Origin: Gp6-AA40 sp035492455
GTDB lineage: Bacteria; Acidobacteriota; Vicinamibacteria; Vicinamibacterales; UBA2999
Reading direction: 5' to 3'
DNA: 64,000 bases
Assembly: GCA_035492455.1 (NCBI GenBank)
Contig: DATJJE010000014.1
Coordinates: 1-64,000, forward strand
Shown: positions 33,790-42,011 of the stretch, piece by piece
Layout: each line of letters starts with the position of its first letter
Numbering within the stretch: the first letter of the stretch is position 1
Made by a program: the position numbers and the translations under genes
The notes under the pieces: generated by a model
What the model was told of the DNA's origin: nothing
Seen by the model: only the letters and a program-made list of their open reading frames with translations
Database searches by the model: none

Positions 33790-34558
33790 AATTGGCGCGC
33801 GGCGGCTGCGGGCGAACGACGCGGACGTTTCGGATGTCGCATCCCTGCGGCAGGTTCGCCGCCACGGGCGGACGGTTGCCGGCGTAGCAGCCTGAAATCG
33901 CATAGATCGTTTGCGGGGGCCGCGGCCCGACCGGAGTGGGCGCCACGGCTGCACGCTGTACCGGCGTCATGTCGTAGCGGTAGCGCAGCGACTCGCCCGC
34001 AGTGATCGCGAGCTCGATCGTTTTCTTGTCGTAGCCAGGTGCTTCCAGATCGAGGAAGTGGCGGCCGGCGGAGAGCGCGACGCCGCGCGCCTGCACGTCG
34101 CCGACACTGCCTATATACGCGGTGTCGACGAACACGAGCGCGTCAATGGGCGTGACGTCGAGAACGAGCATACCCGCCGTGATTTCCGGCTGCAGCGTGC
34201 GATACATCTTTTCGTACGTGCTCTCACCATCGTAGAAGGAGCCGCTGTATCCGTAGCCGAACGGAATGCCGAGCGACGGTGGAATACGATGCAGGCGCGT
34301 GAACGTGCCCGGTCGCGCGTCGAACGGCGACGGTACCGCTGGACCGACACCGAGTGGTCCTCGCAGGGGAAACGACAGTTGATTCAGTCCGCTGACGGGA
34401 AACGACGGGCTGTTGAGCGATGGCGATGGCGACGGCTCTGAGGGGCGCATCGTCCTCGGAGAGCCACCACCGCCGCGACCACGCTGTGCATCGACCGCAA
34501 CGGAGGCCGACGCCGCGATGGTGACGGTCAGCGCAAGTGTGGCGACAAGCCGCGTCAT
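33788..34558 (-). CDS. Exported PEGA-like domain protein
   Basis: 256 aa with a signal peptide to VAVDAQ and a low-complexity Gly/Arg/Pro/Ser region (about 25-55). Residues about 130-200 form a PEGA-like surface beta-domain (MLVLDVTPIDALVFVDTAYIGSVGDVQARGVALSAGRHFLDLEAPGY). A Pro-rich tail contains two Cys (SGCYAGNRPP, PQGCDIR) that could pair. Probably anchored to or exposed at the envelope; partners unknown. Divergent from icd. Confidence 0.75.
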   Translation of the reverse strand: MTRLVATLALTVTIAASASVAVDAQRGRGGGGSPRTMRPSEPSPSPSLNSPSFPVSGLNQLSFPLRGPLGVGPAVPSPFDARPGTFTRLHRIPPSLGIPFGYGYSGSFYDGESTYEKMYRTLQPEITAGMLVLDVTPIDALVFVDTAYIGSVGDVQARGVALSAGRHFLDLEAPGYDKKTIELAITAGESLRYRYDMTPVQRAAVAPTPVGPRPPQTIYAISGCYAGNRPPVAANLPQGCDIRNVRVVRPQPPRAN

Positions 34559-34645
34559 TTCTGCTCTCCTTGTGCGTAATCTACATCGATCCGATCTAGA
34601 ATTCGAAGTTTGTTCCGCGAGCGAAAATCGTAATCAGGAGCGTGA

Positions 34646-35863
34646 ATGGCGAAGATTAAGGTGAAGAATCCTGTGGTCGAGATGGATGGGGATGAGATGA
34701 CCCGCATCATCTGGCAGAAGATCCGCGAGACGCTGATTCTGCCCTATCTCGACATCGAGCTGAAGTACTTCGACCTCGGGATCGAGGCGCGCGATCGCAC
34801 GGACGACAGGATCACGGTTGATGCGGCCAACGCGACCAAGCAGTACGGCGTCGCGGTGAAGTGCGCGACGATTACGCCCGACGAAGCGCGCGTCAAGGAA
34901 TTCAACCTCAAGCAGATGTGGCGGTCGCCGAATGGCACCATACGCAACATCCTCGACGGCACCATCTTCCGCGAGCCGATCATCTGCAGGAACGTGCCGC
35001 GTGTCGTCCCGCACTGGAACAAACCGGTCGTCGTCGCCCGCCACGGTTTCGGCGATCAATATCGCGCGCAGGATTTTCATTTCCCGGGCGCCGGAACGGT
35101 GCGGATCAGCTTCACGCCCGCAAATGGCGGCGCCGCCATCGAGCGCGAGGTCATTCAGACCAAGGGCAGCGGCGTGGCGATGGGAATGTTCAACCTCGAC
35201 TCGTCAATTGAAGGTTTCGCCCGCGCGTGCTTCACCTATGCCCTGGGCCGCAACTATCCGGTCTATCTGTCGACCAAGAACACGATCCTCAAGGTCTACG
35301 ACGGAGCGTTCAAGAACACATTCCAGCGCGTGTTCGAATCCGAGTTCAAACCGCAGTTCGACGCGAAGAAGTTGACCTACGAGCATCGGCTGATCGACGA
35401 CATGGTCGCCGCCAGCCTGAAGTGGAACGGCGGTTATCTGTGGGCATGCAAGAATTACGACGGCGACGTGCAGTCCGATACGGTGGCGCAGGGCTACGGT
35501 TCGCTCGGCCTGATGACATCGGTGCTGATGTCGCCCGACGGCAAGGCCGTCGAGGCCGAAGCCGCGCACGGAACGGTGACGCGCCACTATCGCCTGCATC
35601 AGCAGGGGAAGCCGACGTCCACCAATCCGATCGCCTCCATCTACGCCTGGACGCGCGGCCTGCAGTGGCGTGGCAAGTTCGACAACACACCCGACGTGGT
35701 TAGCTTCGCCGAAACCCTCGAGCAGGTGTGCGTCGACGTCGTCGAATCGGGGCGGATGACGAAGGACCTGGCCATCCTGATCCGGGCGGATCACCCGTTC
35801 CTGACGACCGACGACTTCATGACGGCGATCGATACCGAGCTGAAGAAGCGGATGGCGGCTTGA
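34646..35863 (+). CDS. icd: NADP-dependent isocitrate dehydrogenase
   Basis: 405 aa from ATG 34646, with AGGAG close upstream. Matches the homodimeric type II (eukaryotic-like) NADP-IDH: it begins KIKVKNPVVEMDGDEMTRIIW, with the substrate loop around MWRSPNGTIRNILDGTIFREPI, HGFGDQY, the metal-binding DDMVAASLKWNGGY...NYDGDVQSD, and EAAHGTVTRHYR for NADP. Converts isocitrate to 2-oxoglutarate with NADPH formation in the TCA cycle. Stands alone; the next gene starts 26 bp downstream. Confidence 0.97.
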   Translation: MAKIKVKNPVVEMDGDEMTRIIWQKIRETLILPYLDIELKYFDLGIEARDRTDDRITVDAANATKQYGVAVKCATITPDEARVKEFNLKQMWRSPNGTIRNILDGTIFREPIICRNVPRVVPHWNKPVVVARHGFGDQYRAQDFHFPGAGTVRISFTPANGGAAIEREVIQTKGSGVAMGMFNLDSSIEGFARACFTYALGRNYPVYLSTKNTILKVYDGAFKNTFQRVFESEFKPQFDAKKLTYEHRLIDDMVAASLKWNGGYLWACKNYDGDVQSDTVAQGYGSLGLMTSVLMSPDGKAVEAEAAHGTVTRHYRLHQQGKPTSTNPIASIYAWTRGLQWRGKFDNTPDVVSFAETLEQVCVDVVESGRMTKDLAILIRADHPFLTTDDFMTAIDTELKKRMAA

Positions 35864-35889
35864 CCGCGCCTGATGGTATCTTCGGCAGC

Positions 35890-37050
35890 ATGAGACAGCA
35901 GACATCCCGCCGCGACATGCTGAAGACGGGCCTCGCGCTTGCGGGGCTTGGTCTCGTCTCCGTTCCCGAGTGGGTGCTCCCAGCGCTTGCGCAGGGCGAT
36001 ACCGTGGTGCCGTTCCTGGACTACCCGGAGCGCGTCGTCACGAATCCAGCGCCGGATCGGCGCATCATCGACGTGCGCACGATTGATGGCCCGTTTACGC
36101 CGAAGGACCAGTGGTTCACCACACAGCACTACGGTCATCCGAAGGTCGATGCCGCCACGTTCAAGCTGCAGGTGTCGGGCCTGGTGGATCGGCCGCTGTC
36201 GCTGTCCATTGACGATTTGCGGAAGATCGGCAGCAAAGAGCTCGTTGCCGGGTTCGAATGTTCCGGCAACCGCGGTCCACTGCAGGGGTTGTCGAGCAAC
36301 GCACGCTGGACGGGCGTGCCGCTGAAAGAGGTCCTCGACAAGGCGGGCGTCAAGGCGCAGGCACGCGAGTTCGTCTTCTTCGGCGCCGATCGCGGCGAGG
36401 AAGAGGTCGAATGGCGGAACGACAAATTCAAGGTGCAGCAGCAGTTCGGCCGCGCGCTGACGCGCGAGAAGGCGCTCTCACCGGAGCCTATGCTCGTCTG
36501 GGCGCTCAACGGCGAGCCGCTGACACTTCATCAGGGAATGCCGCTGCGTCTGCTGGTGCCAGGGTGGTATGGCGTCAACAACGTCAAATGGCTGTCCGAG
36601 ATTCACCCGCAGGAAGACGCCTACCTCGGGAAATTCCAGGCGCGGTGGTACCGCACCCTGAAGGGCGAGATGATCGACGGCGAGATGAAATGGATCGAGA
36701 CCGCGATCACGCACATGCAGCTGAAGTCATACATCGCGCGCATCACGACGGACGGTTCGCGTTACAAGGTGACCGGTGTGGTGCTCAACGACGGCACGCC
36801 GCTCAGGGTTGTTGAGGTCCGCACCGACGACGGTCCGTGGCAGGCGGCGACGATGGATCCGTCGACGAAGGAGAAGTACGGGTGGAAGCTGTTCACGTAT
36901 ACCGTGAACAACCTCTCACCCGGCGAGCACACGCTGGTGTCTCGCGCAATTGACGTGACCGGTAAGATTCAGCCGACCGCGAAGGAGCTCGAGAACAAGA
37001 AGTCGTTCCTCGAAGACAATTCGCAGACCGTGAGAAAGATCAAAGTCTAG
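35890..37050 (+). CDS. Tat-exported sulfite-oxidase/SoxC-family molybdoenzyme
   Basis: 386 aa from ATG 35890, with a twin-arginine signal (TSRRDMLKTGLALAGLGLV). Oxidoreductase molybdopterin-binding domain (about 80-250), with the Mo-ligating Cys in GFECSGNRG (C124), QWFTTQHYGHP before it and LRLLVPGWYGVNNVKWL after it. The C-terminal dimerisation domain (about 270-380, TGVVLNDGTPLRVVEVRTDDGPW) is of the Mo-co dimerisation type. Probably oxidises sulfite or a related thio/sulfo compound in the periplasm. A SoxD-type cytochrome partner is not adjacent. The last 4 bp overlap the convergent lipoprotein gene. Confidence 0.9.
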   Translation: MRQQTSRRDMLKTGLALAGLGLVSVPEWVLPALAQGDTVVPFLDYPERVVTNPAPDRRIIDVRTIDGPFTPKDQWFTTQHYGHPKVDAATFKLQVSGLVDRPLSLSIDDLRKIGSKELVAGFECSGNRGPLQGLSSNARWTGVPLKEVLDKAGVKAQAREFVFFGADRGEEEVEWRNDKFKVQQQFGRALTREKALSPEPMLVWALNGEPLTLHQGMPLRLLVPGWYGVNNVKWLSEIHPQEDAYLGKFQARWYRTLKGEMIDGEMKWIETAITHMQLKSYIARITTDGSRYKVTGVVLNDGTPLRVVEVRTDDGPWQAATMDPSTKEKYGWKLFTYTVNNLSPGEHTLVSRAIDVTGKIQPTAKELENKKSFLEDNSQTVRKIKV

Positions 37051-37862
37051 TAAGAGAATCCGCACTCCTTATTCGGATACACCTTCACCGCCTGCTGGAC
37101 GGTGCTGCTGACGTTTCCTGAGAAGTCGCGCACCTGCAGCGTGACCGACATGTTCAGGTATCGCTCGCCGTTCGGCGCGTCGCCGCCGGTTGCCGTGCTG
37201 AGGAACGCGCATTTCGTCACAATCTGCGGATGACTATTCGCGGTGCTGCTGGTGTGGCCGAGCGTGCTCGTTCCCATCGTATAGGTCCAGATCCACGCCG
37301 CAACCGGACCGCTCGACTGCGAACCGTCGAGGACGCAGTCGAAGTCGACCGCGTCGGGTTCGACAACGCACGCGCCGGTGCCGCGCGACGCCGATCGCAC
37401 CACGAACCCTGCGCCGACCGTTCCCGCGGTCACAGTCAGGTTCGCAGACATCGACGTCCCGCTGAACGAAGCAGTGATGGTGACGGTGGTGGGGGACTGG
37501 ACGGTGGAAGTGTCAATGGCGAACGTCGCGGTGCGCGATCCGCCCGTGACGGTGACGCTCGCAGGAACTTTCGCGACGTTCGTGTTACTGCTCTGAAGCT
37601 GCACGACGACGCCGCTCGACGGCGCGGCACTCCCTAACGTCACTGTGCCTTGCGGCTGTCCCTGCCCCTGAATCGACTGCGGGCTGATCGACAGCGAGCC
37701 GCCCGTCGGTGCCGGCGAAGGCGACGGTGTTGGGGACGGCGACGGCGAGGGTGACGGCGTGGGCGATGGTGTGGTCGGCGCGGAGGAGCCGCCGCCGCAC
37801 TGCGCCAGCGCAAGCGTCAGGACGCCGATCGCGAAAGCTGAAAACGGGCGGTTAAAATTCAT
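37047..37862 (-). CDS. Lipoprotein with Pro/Ser linker and beta-sandwich domains
   Basis: 271 aa from ATG 37862, chosen because a lipoprotein signal follows (AFAIGVLTLALAQC, lipobox LAQC). A Pro/Ser/Thr repeat linker comes next (PSPTPSPSP-type, about 30-60), then an Ig/BACON-like domain (about 65-155, with VTLGSAAPSSGVVVQLQSSN and TVTITASFSG) and a C-terminal domain with several Cys (GACVVEPDAVDFDC, TKCAF, NKECGFSY) that resembles a PKD-type module. Outer-membrane-anchored, probably adhesive or ligand binding; no enzymatic signature. Confidence 0.75.
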   Translation of the reverse strand: MNFNRPFSAFAIGVLTLALAQCGGGSSAPTTPSPTPSPSPSPSPTPSPSPAPTGGSLSISPQSIQGQGQPQGTVTLGSAAPSSGVVVQLQSSNTNVAKVPASVTVTGGSRTATFAIDTSTVQSPTTVTITASFSGTSMSANLTVTAGTVGAGFVVRSASRGTGACVVEPDAVDFDCVLDGSQSSGPVAAWIWTYTMGTSTLGHTSSTANSHPQIVTKCAFLSTATGGDAPNGERYLNMSVTLQVRDFSGNVSSTVQQAVKVYPNKECGFSY

Positions 37863-37935
37863 GCCGACTCGCAGAGCAGAGTCGGTTCCCGATGCAGCGC
37901 CGCGCGCGCCCGTGCAGGTGCGCGAATTCTGGAGG

Positions 37936-37973
37936 AATTCAAAATGCAATTTTGCATTTTGAATTTTGAATTC
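37936..37973 (-). terminator. Heptamer hairpin after the kelch gene
   Basis: On the minus strand the sequence reads as 7-bp units AATTCAA, AATTCAA, AATGCAA, then AA and the inverted units TTGCATT, TTGAATT. The inner arms (37936-37949 and 37952-37965) are a perfect 14-bp inverted repeat with a 2-nt loop. It begins at the kelch stop codon and lies 73 bp ahead of the lipoprotein start. It is AT-rich, unlike its surroundings, and a plausible 3'-end or terminator structure, without a long T-run. Confidence 0.7.
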
Positions 37974-39042
37974 AGTTCGTTCCTGCCGACGGCAGCTCCA
38001 GCACGTCGTGCTGCGCGACGTGCACTTCGACCGTCCGATCCTGTCCGGCGCCTGCGGCGGCTGACGTGATCATGCCGCTTACCAGATGGAATTTGTTGCC
38101 GATCATCGCGCCCGCGACGCCGTGCCGCGGCATCGGCATCGACGGCAGAATCGACCAGGAGTTGGTCGCCGGATCGAACGCTTCAACGGCGCGGAAGGCG
38201 CCAACCAGCGAGTTGGTCGCGACCTCGCCGCCGGCGACGTAGATCTTGCCTCCGTAGGTCGCCCATCCGCCACCGCTGCGCGCGGTCGGCATCTTGGCCA
38301 TCTGCGGGCCCCACGAATTGGTTGCGGGGTCGTACTGCTCGACGACGTCGGTGTTCTGCGATGCGGCGACGAACGCGTGCGCGATGCGGCCGCCGATGAC
38401 GTAGATCTTTCCGTTCACCACCCCCGAGAACATGTGATTGCGCGCCAGCGCCATCGGCGCGCCGCTCGACCATGTGTTGCTGGCGATGTCGTAGACGTCG
38501 TTGCGCGTCAGGTTATTCGATGTCGTCGCGTTGCTGATGGCGACGTCCTTCGATCCTTCAGGGGTCGTCGCACCGCCCATCACGTAGACCTTGCCGTTGA
38601 CGAGATTGGCGGCAGCGGAGCCGCGCTTGATCGGCATCGGTGCGAGATTGCGCCACTGGTCGGCGGCAGGGTCGTAGACCCACGCGTTGTCGATCGGCTC
38701 CCAGCCACCCTGTGGTCCGCTCATCGGCGCGACGAATCCGCCGAACACGTAGATCTTTCCCTGATACTCGATCATCGCCTGATGATGCGCCGGCCGCGGC
38801 ATCGGCGCCTTCTTCGTCCACTTGTCGGCGGCGGCATCGTATTCGTAGTTCTTGCCGCGCACGTTGCCGAAGCCGCCGAGCACGTACATCTTTCCGTTGA
38901 CGCCGATGCCGTACAGCTCTTCGTCCGGTTCGGGGAACGGCGCCGCTTTCGTCCAGCGGAGACCTTGCGTCAACGCCGACGTGGCGCAGAGCAGGATGAA
39001 TCCTGCGATGAGGACGTGTCGCTTACTTGGATGCAGAAACAT
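37972..39042 (-). CDS. Exported kelch-repeat beta-propeller protein
   Basis: 356 aa from ATG 39042, with a signal peptide to SALTQG. Six kelch-type blades are visible, each with a GKIYVxGG-like strand and a W in the following NxWxxxAPMP: KMYVLGGFGN, KIYVFGGFVA, KVYVMGGAT, KIYVIGGRI, KIYVAGGEV, KFHLVSGMI. Galactose-oxidase-like propeller without recognisable copper ligands, so more likely a binding module. Its first 20 bp overlap the end of the upstream tannase gene; last gene of a tightly coupled operon. Confidence 0.85.
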   Translation of the reverse strand: MFLHPSKRHVLIAGFILLCATSALTQGLRWTKAAPFPEPDEELYGIGVNGKMYVLGGFGNVRGKNYEYDAAADKWTKKAPMPRPAHHQAMIEYQGKIYVFGGFVAPMSGPQGGWEPIDNAWVYDPAADQWRNLAPMPIKRGSAAANLVNGKVYVMGGATTPEGSKDVAISNATTSNNLTRNDVYDIASNTWSSGAPMALARNHMFSGVVNGKIYVIGGRIAHAFVAASQNTDVVEQYDPATNSWGPQMAKMPTARSGGGWATYGGKIYVAGGEVATNSLVGAFRAVEAFDPATNSWSILPSMPMPRHGVAGAMIGNKFHLVSGMITSAAAGAGQDRTVEVHVAQHDVLELPSAGTN

Positions 39043-40528
39043 TGTGTGATTTCTCCGCACAGAAGAAGTTTTCCGCCTGGTCGATGCTGCCGCTGCCTCT
39101 GTACTGCGCAATCTGCGGATACGGACAGAGCGGACGCGTGCGATCAACTTTCCCGTTGGTCGAATGCGTTGCGAGAATCGAAGCTGGCGCCTTGCCCTGC
39201 TCGCGCCACTGCTCGAGCGCGGTAAGCGCATCGAAGACGTTCGGTCCCTCGCCGCCGCCGCAATGGCCCATTCCGGGCGCGTAGAAGAGACGCATCGAAT
39301 CGTCCACAGCCTTCTTGCCGATGGTCTTCACGACGCGGTCGTAGTACATCAGCGGCGATCGCGGCGAGACGTTCGGATCCGCCCATCCTTGATATATAAG
39401 GAGCTTCCCGCCGCGTGAGACGAACGGTGTCAGATCCGCATTCGCCGGGCTGAGCGTTGAGTTATCGAGCTTATGGAGGCGATCGTAGTCCTTCGCCAGG
39501 TCGAATGACTTCGGGTCCCAGTTCGGATCCTGCAGGAGGATGTACTTGAACACGTCGTAGCCGACGTCGAGCGGCTCGGCGCCGCCGGTGACAGCGGTCC
39601 ACTGCAGCTCACTGCCTGGCTCGAATCCCGGAAAGATCAGCTCACCGGTCTTCGGATGCTTCGCACCCGCGTAGAGCTTCCGCACCGCGTCGACTTGCGG
39701 TGCTGTGAGGCACGAATCATTATTGGTGCCGCGTGCGCACGCGAGGACCTTGGGATCGAAGCGGCAAGACAGGACGTCTTCGATGAGGCCGTCCTTCAAG
39801 CCGTCGATCGCATCGCACGCCTCGAGCGCCGCGCGGTGGATCGCCGGATACTTGCTCGTGGGGATCACGCTCTCCGGGCTTTCGTGCGTCGCCTTCCATT
39901 TCGCCATGAAGCCGAACGCTTCGTTGCCGCGGTCATACGCCGGCGCGCCCGCGAGGATCGCGTCGAAGTCGGCGGGGTAGCGCTGCGCTTCCTGAAATGC
40001 CATGCGGCCGCCGCCGGAGCATCCGGTGAAATACGAGAGTTTCGGCCCGACGCCGTAGAAGTTCGTAATGGCTGCCTTGCTGTGCAACGCGGTGAGGTGC
40101 TCCGACCGGTAGCCCCAGTCGATGATCTTCTCCGGATGGCCGGCGGCCCAGGCTGCACCGGTGCCCGTGTGACCAGTATCCGTCGACGCCGCGGCGTAAC
40201 CACGTTTCAATGCGTCCTTCAGCGCGCCGTATTGAATGGATCCGGCGAAGGCGCCGTTGCCGACCTGCTGGAACTTGCCGTTCCAGCCGGACATCGGCAT
40301 CCACACTTCGCTCTTGATGTCGGAGTCGGCGGAAGGCTTGATGGTGAGCTGAACGCGGCAATAGGCGGGCAAGCCGTCGGCTGCGGCAACAATAGCTGCG
40401 GACGTGATCGTGGTGTCCTGCAGCTTCAGCGTGTTTGCGACACGTGCGCACGTCGCATCCGATGCGGTTTGCGCAGACGCGAGGGCAGGCGCGACCAGAA
40501 TGAGCGCGCTAGCGAGTGCTTTGAACAT
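39023..40528 (-). CDS. Exported tannase/feruloyl-esterase family hydrolase, copy 2
   Basis: About 501 aa from ATG 40528 (GAGG just upstream; ATG 40531 also possible), with a signal peptide to ALASAQ. Alpha/beta hydrolase of the tannase family: GCSGGGRMAF with the nucleophile Ser next to Cys, and GMGHCGGG with the catalytic His next to Cys. This CS...HC pair is the family hallmark in which a disulfide links the triad. Cys residues in SCRFDPKVLAC and NDSCLTAPQ fit the lid. Hydrolyses aromatic esters such as galloyl, feruloyl or related acyl groups outside the cytoplasm. Starts 20 bp inside the preceding paralogue. Confidence 0.9.
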   Translation of the reverse strand: MFKALASALILVAPALASAQTASDATCARVANTLKLQDTTITSAAIVAAADGLPAYCRVQLTIKPSADSDIKSEVWMPMSGWNGKFQQVGNGAFAGSIQYGALKDALKRGYAAASTDTGHTGTGAAWAAGHPEKIIDWGYRSEHLTALHSKAAITNFYGVGPKLSYFTGCSGGGRMAFQEAQRYPADFDAILAGAPAYDRGNEAFGFMAKWKATHESPESVIPTSKYPAIHRAALEACDAIDGLKDGLIEDVLSCRFDPKVLACARGTNNDSCLTAPQVDAVRKLYAGAKHPKTGELIFPGFEPGSELQWTAVTGGAEPLDVGYDVFKYILLQDPNWDPKSFDLAKDYDRLHKLDNSTLSPANADLTPFVSRGGKLLIYQGWADPNVSPRSPLMYYDRVVKTIGKKAVDDSMRLFYAPGMGHCGGGEGPNVFDALTALEQWREQGKAPASILATHSTNGKVDRTRPLCPYPQIAQYRGSGSIDQAENFFCAEKSHNVSASK

Positions 40529-42011
40529 CATTCCTCGCAGTTCCGCAGACGAAATTCGCAGCATCATCGATGCTCCCAGTGCCTTTGTATTTCGCGACCT
40601 GCGGGAACGGGCAGAGCGGACGGCTGCGGTCGACCTTGCCGTTGGTCGAGTGCGTGGCTGCGATTGAAGCCGGCGCCTTGCCTTGCTCTCGCCACTGCTC
40701 GAGCGGCGTCAGCGCGTCGAACGTATTCGGTCCGTCGCCGCCGCCGCAGTGCGCCATGCCGGGCGCGAAGAAGAGTCGCACGGATTCATCGGTCTGCTTC
40801 TGACCAAGTGTCCTGGCCACGCTGTTGTAGTAGTCGACCGTGGACTGCGGCGCGACGTTCTGATCGGCCCACCCCTGGTAGATCAGGAGCTTGCCTCCGC
40901 GCGCGACGAATTGTTTGAGATCGGGCGAGGTGGGACTCAAATCGAGGTTGTCGATCTTGTGCACGGCGTCGTAGTCGCGCGCAAGATCGAATTTGCGAAA
41001 GTCCCACTTCGGATCCTTGAACACGACGAACTTGAAGAGGTCGGCGCCGACCGCGAGCGGTTCTGGACCACCGGCGGGACCGCCCCAGCTCAACTCGCTG
41101 CCCGGCTCGAGACGCGGAAAGATGCGTTCGCCCGTCTTCGGATTGGTGACGCCGGCATAGAGCTTTCGCGCCGCTTCGACCTGCGGTGCGGTCAGGCAGT
41201 TCGGTGCGTCGCCGGACTTGCACTGCGTGACTGCCGGATCGACATGGCAACTGAGAGGCTCGCTGATCAGTCCGTCCTTCAGTCCATCCTGCGCGTCGCA
41301 GGCGTCGAGCGCTGCACGATGCAGCACGGCGTATTTCGCCGCAGGGATGAAGCTCGCCGGGTTGTCGAGCGTCGCCTTCGCGTTCATGAGCATCCACACA
41401 CTCTGGTTGACGCGGTTGTAGCCCGGCGCGCCGGCGAGAATCGCATCGAAGTCCGCGGGGAAGCGCTGCGCTTCCTGAAACGCCATTCGTCCGCCGCCCG
41501 AGCAGCCATTGAAGTACGCGAGCTTCGGCCCCATACCGTAGAAGTTCGTGATAGTCGCTTTGCTCTGCACTGCGGTTTCATGCACCGCGCGATAGCCGAA
41601 GTCCTTCAGCTTCTCCGGGTGCCCCATCGCGAAGCTCGCATCGGCGCCCGTGTGCCCCGCATCGGTCGACGCCGCCGCGTAGCCGCGGCGCAGCGCCTCT
41701 GCCAGCGCGCCGTACTGAATCGATCCCGCCCACGCGCCGTTGCCGACCTGTTGAAACTTGCCGTTCCAACCGCTCAACGGCAGCCACACTTCGCTCCTGA
41801 TGTCCGAATCATTTGACGGTGTAAGCGTCAACTGAACGCGGCAGAAAGGCGGGAGACCCTTCTGATCCATAAAGGTGCCGCTAGTCACCGTTTCGGTCGC
41901 GGTGACTCTTGCATTGGTCAGCTTGATCGATGCAACCAGCTGTTCGCAGGTTGCCGCGTCCGCCAACGCCGGAACCGCGATCAGGCAGGAGACGAGAGCA
42001 AGGATTCTCAT
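40509..42011 (-). CDS. Exported tannase/feruloyl-esterase family hydrolase, copy 1
   Basis: 500 aa from ATG 42011, with a signal peptide (ILALVSCLIAVPALADA). Close paralogue of the downstream gene, with the same FNGCSGGGRMAFQEA, GAPGYNR, LIYQGWADQNVAPQS and GMAHCGGGDGPN blocks and the same CS...HC catalytic arrangement. The ATG lies in an ATGA overlap with the stop of the NHL lipoprotein gene. A longer open frame extends upstream to 42758, but that part is antisense-like to the NHL gene's coding frame and is rejected. Two adjacent esterases suggest a split of substrate range. Confidence 0.9.
   Translation of the reverse strand: MRILALVSCLIAVPALADAATCEQLVASIKLTNARVTATETVTSGTFMDQKGLPPFCRVQLTLTPSNDSDIRSEVWLPLSGWNGKFQQVGNGAWAGSIQYGALAEALRRGYAAASTDAGHTGADASFAMGHPEKLKDFGYRAVHETAVQSKATITNFYGMGPKLAYFNGCSGGGRMAFQEAQRFPADFDAILAGAPGYNRVNQSVWMLMNAKATLDNPASFIPAAKYAVLHRAALDACDAQDGLKDGLISEPLSCHVDPAVTQCKSGDAPNCLTAPQVEAARKLYAGVTNPKTGERIFPRLEPGSELSWGGPAGGPEPLAVGADLFKFVVFKDPKWDFRKFDLARDYDAVHKIDNLDLSPTSPDLKQFVARGGKLLIYQGWADQNVAPQSTVDYYNSVARTLGQKQTDESVRLFFAPGMAHCGGGDGPNTFDALTPLEQWREQGKAPASIAATHSTNGKVDRSRPLCPFPQVAKYKGTGSIDDAANFVCGTARNDVQSTR

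Noticed and set aside
38086..39225. 379-aa plus-strand frame over the kelch gene
   Set aside because: The minus strand has six clear kelch blades and a signal peptide; the plus frame has no recognisable features.
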